DNA from: Clostridiales bacterium
Lineage (GTDB): Bacteria > Bacillota > Clostridia > Tissierellales > GPF-1
Assembly: GCA_013619125.1 (NCBI GenBank)
Contig: JABXKS010000043.1
Coordinates: 1 to 64,000, forward strand
Reading direction: 5' to 3'
DNA length: 64,000 nt
The notes under the pieces are model-generated. The model worked only from the letters and a program-made list of their open reading frames with translations. It ran no database searches and was not told where the DNA came from. Below, in pieces: positions 60,604-64,000 of the stretch; the stretch's first letter is position 1, and each line of letters begins with the position of its first letter. The translations under genes and the position numbers were made by a program.

Positions 60604-62013
60604 GTGAAAGTCAAAAAGTTCCGTCTTATTGACGCTGTTCTCGCTTCTGTGTGTATCATTTTAACGGTTGAGTCGGCAGCTCCTGCTGCAGCTGTAGGAA
60701 ATGCGCAGTATTTTTGGTGGATTTCCATGTTAGTTTTGTTTTTCCTTCCCTATGGACTTATTTCAGCAGAGCTAGGAACAACGTATATCGGTGAGGGCGG
60801 CATATACGATTGGGTGCGTTTTGCTTTTGGGAGTAAATGGGGATGTCGTGTTGCATGGAATTATTGGGTGAATTTCGCCTTGTGGATTGCTTCACTTGCC
60901 GTTTTATTCAAGGATACCTTGTTGCGAATTATACCAATTGAGATGAGTACGTTGGCAGAGACGATCCTTCAACTACTATTTATCTGGGTTATCATCTACA
61001 TGACGACGAAAGAAATTCGTAAAAGTAAATGGCTGATGAATATTGCGGCAATATTTAAGGCGGTTATCATGCTCCTTGTGGGAGGACTCGGTATTTACTA
61101 TGCAAGTAAATATGGTGTTGCAACGCCAATAACGCCACGATCCATGTTACCTGATTTGGATTTGTATAGCCTTTCTTTTGTGTCGATTATCATTTATAAC
61201 TTTGTGGGGTTCGAAATCGTTACAACTCTCGCAGCTGATATGGACAATCCTAGAAAAGAAATTCCACGAGCACTGCTTCTTGGTGGTGTTGTAATCGCAG
61301 CATTTTACATGTTTGCTTCCTTTGGAATCGGTGTGGCGATACCTGTTTCTGAATTATCAACTTCTACTGGATTGTTAGACAGTATAATTTTTATGATTGG
61401 TAATAATTGGGTTGTTGTTGCAGTTGGAATCATGATGTTGGTTACCTTTATTGCGAATATTGTTTCTTGGGCTTATGGTTCCACCTATGTTGCAAAATAT
61501 GCAGCCGATCATCATGACATGCCAGAGATATTTTCAAGAACCAATAAACAGGGCGTTCCCAATCAAACCCCTATTATCAATGGAATTATTGCGAGTGCAC
61601 TGATTATCATGGTACCTTTTCTTCCGAATCAAGATGTATTTTGGAGTTTTTTTGGCGTTGGCGTGGTAACGCTTATGCTTGCCTATGTTCTTATGTTTCC
61701 TGCATTTCTAAAACTTCGGAAGACGAATCCCGATATCATGCGTCCATTCCTGGTAAAAGGTGGGAAAGTTAAGTTGACTTTGATGGCACTTGTTCCTATG
61801 TTGCTGATCATCGCTTCCTTAATCTTCACTATAATTCCCATGAATACCTCTGAAGCAGAATTGGCAACAAAACTTCCATTACTTATAGGTGTAATCATCT
61901 CCGTGATTATTCAAGAAATACTGGTAGTAAAAAGTTCGAATAAGCATGAACGGTTGGAGATTGAAATGGCACAACAGGCAAACGGGGAAAAAGAAAAGAG
62001 CAAAATGGCATAA
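60604..62013 (+). CDS. APC-family amino acid/polyamine permease (distinct type)
   Basis: A 469-residue membrane protein with about 12 helices. It shares only the family pattern with the AguD-like proteins (ESAAPAAAVGNAQ, LPYGLISAELGTTYIGEGGIYDWVR, YNFVGFEIVTTLAADMDNPRKEIP). Start GTG 60604 behind AAAGGAGAG. The charged C-terminal tail (EIEMAQQANGEKEKSKMA) is unusual. It follows the divergent deiminase and probably imports its substrate. A weak terminator-like hairpin (about 62080-62117) separates it from the next permease. Confidence 0.85.
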   Translation: MKVKKFRLIDAVLASVCIILTVESAAPAAAVGNAQYFWWISMLVLFFLPYGLISAELGTTYIGEGGIYDWVRFAFGSKWGCRVAWNYWVNFALWIASLAVLFKDTLLRIIPIEMSTLAETILQLLFIWVIIYMTTKEIRKSKWLMNIAAIFKAVIMLLVGGLGIYYASKYGVATPITPRSMLPDLDLYSLSFVSIIIYNFVGFEIVTTLAADMDNPRKEIPRALLLGGVVIAAFYMFASFGIGVAIPVSELSTSTGLLDSIIFMIGNNWVVVAVGIMMLVTFIANIVSWAYGSTYVAKYAADHHDMPEIFSRTNKQGVPNQTPIINGIIASALIIMVPFLPNQDVFWSFFGVGVVTLMLAYVLMFPAFLKLRKTNPDIMRPFLVKGGKVKLTLMALVPMLLIIASLIFTIIPMNTSEAELATKLPLLIGVIISVIIQEILVVKSSNKHERLEIEMAQQANGEKEKSKMA

Positions 62014-62145
62014 AGCTTCCGAAGCTTCAAAGCAACATTATATTCTTAGTCATAATTTTTTTAAGATACAGGATAAATTCTCACCAATAACGAGTGGCGT
62101 ATTGTGGTTTTTTGTAGCGACAGTACGATTATGAAAGGAGATCTT

Positions 62146-63540
62146 ATGGAAAAAAAAGCAAGCTTATTTAAAATGGTTTCTTTTACGATTTGTGGAATCG
62201 TCGTACTTGATTCATTTGTTGCTCCAGCAGCGATGGGTGTTTCATCAATAACGCTGTGGTTACTGACGGCAATTATATTCTTTGTTCCCTACGGATTGAT
62301 TAACGCTGAACTGGGCGCGACATATCCTGAAGACGGCGGGATCTATGCCTGGGTGAAACGTGCTTTTGGTGAGTTTCATGCAACGATGATTGCGTGGTAT
62401 TACTGGGTCAGTGTGGCATTCTGGATGCCGGCGGTATTTATTGCATTCAGCTGGTGGTTCTCTATGGCCTATGCACCAAATTTAAGTACCTTCGCTTCAG
62501 CGAGCATAACCGTTTTCATGTGCTGGGTGGTTGTTGGTATTGGAATTCGAGGCGTAGATTTAGGAATTAAAGTAACGAATATTGCTGCACTTGTGAAGAC
62601 GGGTGTATTGTTGATGTTTGGCGGGATGGGTGTTGTATATGCCATCCGAAATGGTACAGCCAATGATTTTGCTTTAGCAAATTTCGCCCTTAGTTTTGAC
62701 TTTAACTCGATTGCTTTCAGTTCGGCGATTGTCTATAATCTTTTGGGATTTGAATTGATTTCTTCCATAGCTTCTAGTATCGATAGTCCGGAAAAAAACA
62801 TACCAAAAATGACGATTATGGCAGGCGTTGCGATTGCAGCACTATATATCATTGGAACTTTCGGGGTATTGGTTGCAATTCCGGCTGAAGCGATTGATCC
62901 ATTGGATGGATTCTTCTACGCGCTTAAAGAATTGTGTACGGTATTTGGTGGTGCAAGTACGCTTGTATTCAATATTATTATGGCATGTGCTTTGTTTACT
63001 CTGGTTTCCAATATGATCTCATGGTCATTGGGAAGTGTTGAAATATTGGATGAAGCGGAATTTTCAAAAAAGACGAAAGTTTTGGGACATCGTCATCCAA
63101 AATATGATACACCAGATTACTCATACGTTTTGATGGGATGCATTTCAACGGCGTTGATTATTTTGAATTTTGCTTTAGGCGAGAGCGCCAATGAGTCTTT
63201 CTGGACGATTCTATCATTCAGTTTCTTGGTCTTCTTCCTTCCCTATGTTTGGTTGTTCCCTACAGCTGTGAAACTTCGACTTAAAGATAAGGATTTGGTA
63301 AGACCGTACCAAGTGCCGTTTGGTTTGCCGGGACTTTTGATCGCTGCGTTTATTTGCCTATCGTTTATTCTTTTTTCGATCGGACTATTATTCGTTACAG
63401 GTGATGGATTCGACCCGCTGTATCACGGAACCTTGATTATTGGAACGGGCTTGACGACAGTAGCCGGAATTGTATTATACCGTAGGAGTCTTCGGGTAGA
63501 TGATAACAAGAACAGCAAGGATGACGAGGGTTGCGCTTAA
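62146..63540 (+). CDS. Second AguD-like APC exchanger (recent paralogue of 55648)
   Basis: A 464-residue permease nearly identical in layout to the exchanger at 55648 (FTICGIVVLDSFVAPAAMG, INAELGATYPEDGGIYAWVK, AIDPLDGFFYALKELCTVFG), with clear similarity at DNA level too. It differs by a charged C-terminal tail of about 15 residues (DDNKNSKDDEGCA). ATG 62146 follows AAAGGAGA. The sequence after its stop resembles the end of the carbamate kinase gene and its terminator, showing that permease, kinase and terminator were duplicated together and the kinase later lost. Confidence 0.88.
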   Translation: MEKKASLFKMVSFTICGIVVLDSFVAPAAMGVSSITLWLLTAIIFFVPYGLINAELGATYPEDGGIYAWVKRAFGEFHATMIAWYYWVSVAFWMPAVFIAFSWWFSMAYAPNLSTFASASITVFMCWVVVGIGIRGVDLGIKVTNIAALVKTGVLLMFGGMGVVYAIRNGTANDFALANFALSFDFNSIAFSSAIVYNLLGFELISSIASSIDSPEKNIPKMTIMAGVAIAALYIIGTFGVLVAIPAEAIDPLDGFFYALKELCTVFGGASTLVFNIIMACALFTLVSNMISWSLGSVEILDEAEFSKKTKVLGHRHPKYDTPDYSYVLMGCISTALIILNFALGESANESFWTILSFSFLVFFLPYVWLFPTAVKLRLKDKDLVRPYQVPFGLPGLLIAAFICLSFILFSIGLLFVTGDGFDPLYHGTLIIGTGLTTVAGIVLYRRSLRVDDNKNSKDDEGCA

Positions 63541-63561
63541 GCTTGCCAACAGGAAGATTGA

Positions 63562-63594
63562 TTGAAAAGCGAGAATGGCACAATTATTGATTAG
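63562..63594 (+). pseudogene. Scar of a carbamate kinase gene
   Basis: Ten codons and a stop read LKSENGTIID, matching the intact kinase ending IKGESGTIIY at 58036-58065. The following bases (TTAGACCC, then AAAACCCTATATA) and the terminator also match those after the intact gene. The rest of the kinase gene is missing. Confidence 0.7.
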
Positions 63595-63625
63595 ACCCCA
63601 AGTAAAACCCTATATACACCAGAAG

Positions 63626-63670
63626 AAAAACCTCTCGGTTTGTGAATGATCACATGCCGGGAGGTTTTTC
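63626..63670. terminator. Terminator of the second agmatine operon (copy of 58097)
   Basis: AAAAACCTCTCGG and CCGGGAGGTTTTT form the stem with an inner GTGA/TCAC pairing, the same architecture as the terminator at 58097. It also faces the minus-strand EIIC-like gene. Confidence 0.88.
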
Positions 63671-63681
63671 TCGCTAAGGGT

Positions 63682-64000
63682 TTATGATAACTCAAGTTTT
63701 AAGTCATTCGCTTGAATAGCGCCGGAATGTCTTAAATATCGGGAAACCAACAAAGTAATCATGATGGGGAGAATAAAATGGAGCAAGAGGATGGGACCAT
63801 AAAGGGCGATTCCACTTCTTCCAGCTGATTCCATCGCTTCGACGGTGCCGAATTGGCCGACCAGACCACTAGTTCCCATGCCGGAGCCGATGGCCGTATT
63901 TTCCATTTTGAAAATTGTCGTTGAAATAGGACCTAGAATGGCAGAGGCAAAAATAGAAGGGATCCAAATTTTCCAGTTTCGAACAATATTGGGGATCTGT
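63682..64000 (-). CDS. PTS EIIC-like membrane protein (partial, N-terminus beyond the window)
   Basis: The C-terminal 105 residues of a membrane protein enter from the right edge. The sequence IWIPSIFASAILGPISTTIF, then the glycine-rich GSGMGTSGLVGQFGTVEAM and a final helix LLLHFILPIMITLLVSRYL match the putative EIIC family (PTS_EIIC_2) of uncharacterised sugar-PTS-like membrane proteins. Transport role unproven. An internal ATG at 63906 is not the start, because the frame is open to the window edge. Confidence 0.75.
   Translation of the reverse strand, partial: QIPNIVRNWKIWIPSIFASAILGPISTTIFKMENTAIGSGMGTSGLVGQFGTVEAMESAGRSGIALYGPILLLHFILPIMITLLVSRYLRHSGAIQANDLKLELS

Noticed and set aside
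63682-63906. A complete 74-residue membrane protein
   Set aside because: The frame is open to the window edge, with family sequence continuing upstream of the ATG. It is the end of a larger gene.

Overview
The window looks like chromosomal DNA of an anaerobic, low-to-moderate GC Firmicute of the class Clostridia. The evidence is AGGAGG-type ribosome sites on nearly every gene, strong intrinsic terminators, an ETF-linked FAD oxidase operon, a clostridial-type hybrid cluster protein, oxygen-sensitive Fe-alcohol dehydrogenase and agmatine deiminase-type arginine/polyamine fermentation. There is no rRNA or other taxonomic marker; an amino-acid or peptide fermenter of the Fusibacter/Acidaminobacter kind is only a guess. 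I see no tRNA, rRNA, CRISPR array, IS element or prophage.

Layout. 0.4-1.8 kb: flavodoxin-fold reductase and isochorismatase-like hydrolase. 2.3-8.4 kb: two tandem GntR/FCD regulators, then a promoter bracketed by two TGGTnnnACCA operators and an operon of etfB, etfA, a LeuT-fold transporter and a GlcD/LctD-type FAD oxidase, i.e. a lactate-dehydrogenase/ETF-like 2-hydroxyacid oxidation module. 8.4-10.5 kb: lipoprotein metallopeptidase, a 50-residue DUF4346-like ORF and a CGCAxxGCC-family redox protein. 11.0-20.1 kb: a peptide-use operon (M14 carboxypeptidase, oligopeptide ABC transporter, substrate-binding lipoprotein), a disulfide oxidoreductase and a TetR regulator, starting at a near-perfect sigma-A promoter with overlapping palindromes. 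20.1-26.5 kb: decayed cupin remnant, GyrI-like protein, GNAT, EamA exporter, HAD phosphatase, and an operon of Fe-ADH, ATC hydrolase-like protein and HpcH/HpaI aldolase. 26.6-29.0 kb: Crp/Fnr regulator and a broken hcp gene.

29.0-45.9 kb is mostly single genes separated by terminators: DUF4153 membrane protein, PLP decarboxylase-like enzyme, SRPBCC, cupin, 4-TM protein, XRE membrane regulator, nitroreductase, secreted transglutaminase-like protein, DJ-1/PfpI, aminoglycoside phosphotransferase-like kinase, TrmO, GltD-like flavoprotein, PAP2 phosphatase, PatB-type C-S lyase with its MarR regulator, and a DnaQ-like exonuclease followed by an in-frame acidic tail. 45.9-50.9 kb: regulator, DUF3100 membrane proteins and an M20 amidohydrolase. 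51.0-63.7 kb: Lrp regulator facing an agmatine operon (Na+ symporter, putrescine carbamoyltransferase, agmatine deiminase, APC exchanger, carbamate kinase), then a LuxR regulator and a second operon with a divergent deiminase and two APC permeases. The second operon ends in a scar of the carbamate kinase gene and a copy of its terminator, which records a duplication followed by deletion. The right edge cuts a PTS EIIC-like membrane protein.

The best leads are the twin GntR operators, a CGGAC/GTCCG inverted-repeat motif with identical arm spacing in front of both the DUF3100 and the agmatine operons, the divergent agmatine deiminase paralogue, the permease/arcC duplication scar, the out-of-frame internal deletion in hcp, and several gene remnants visible only by reading across frames.
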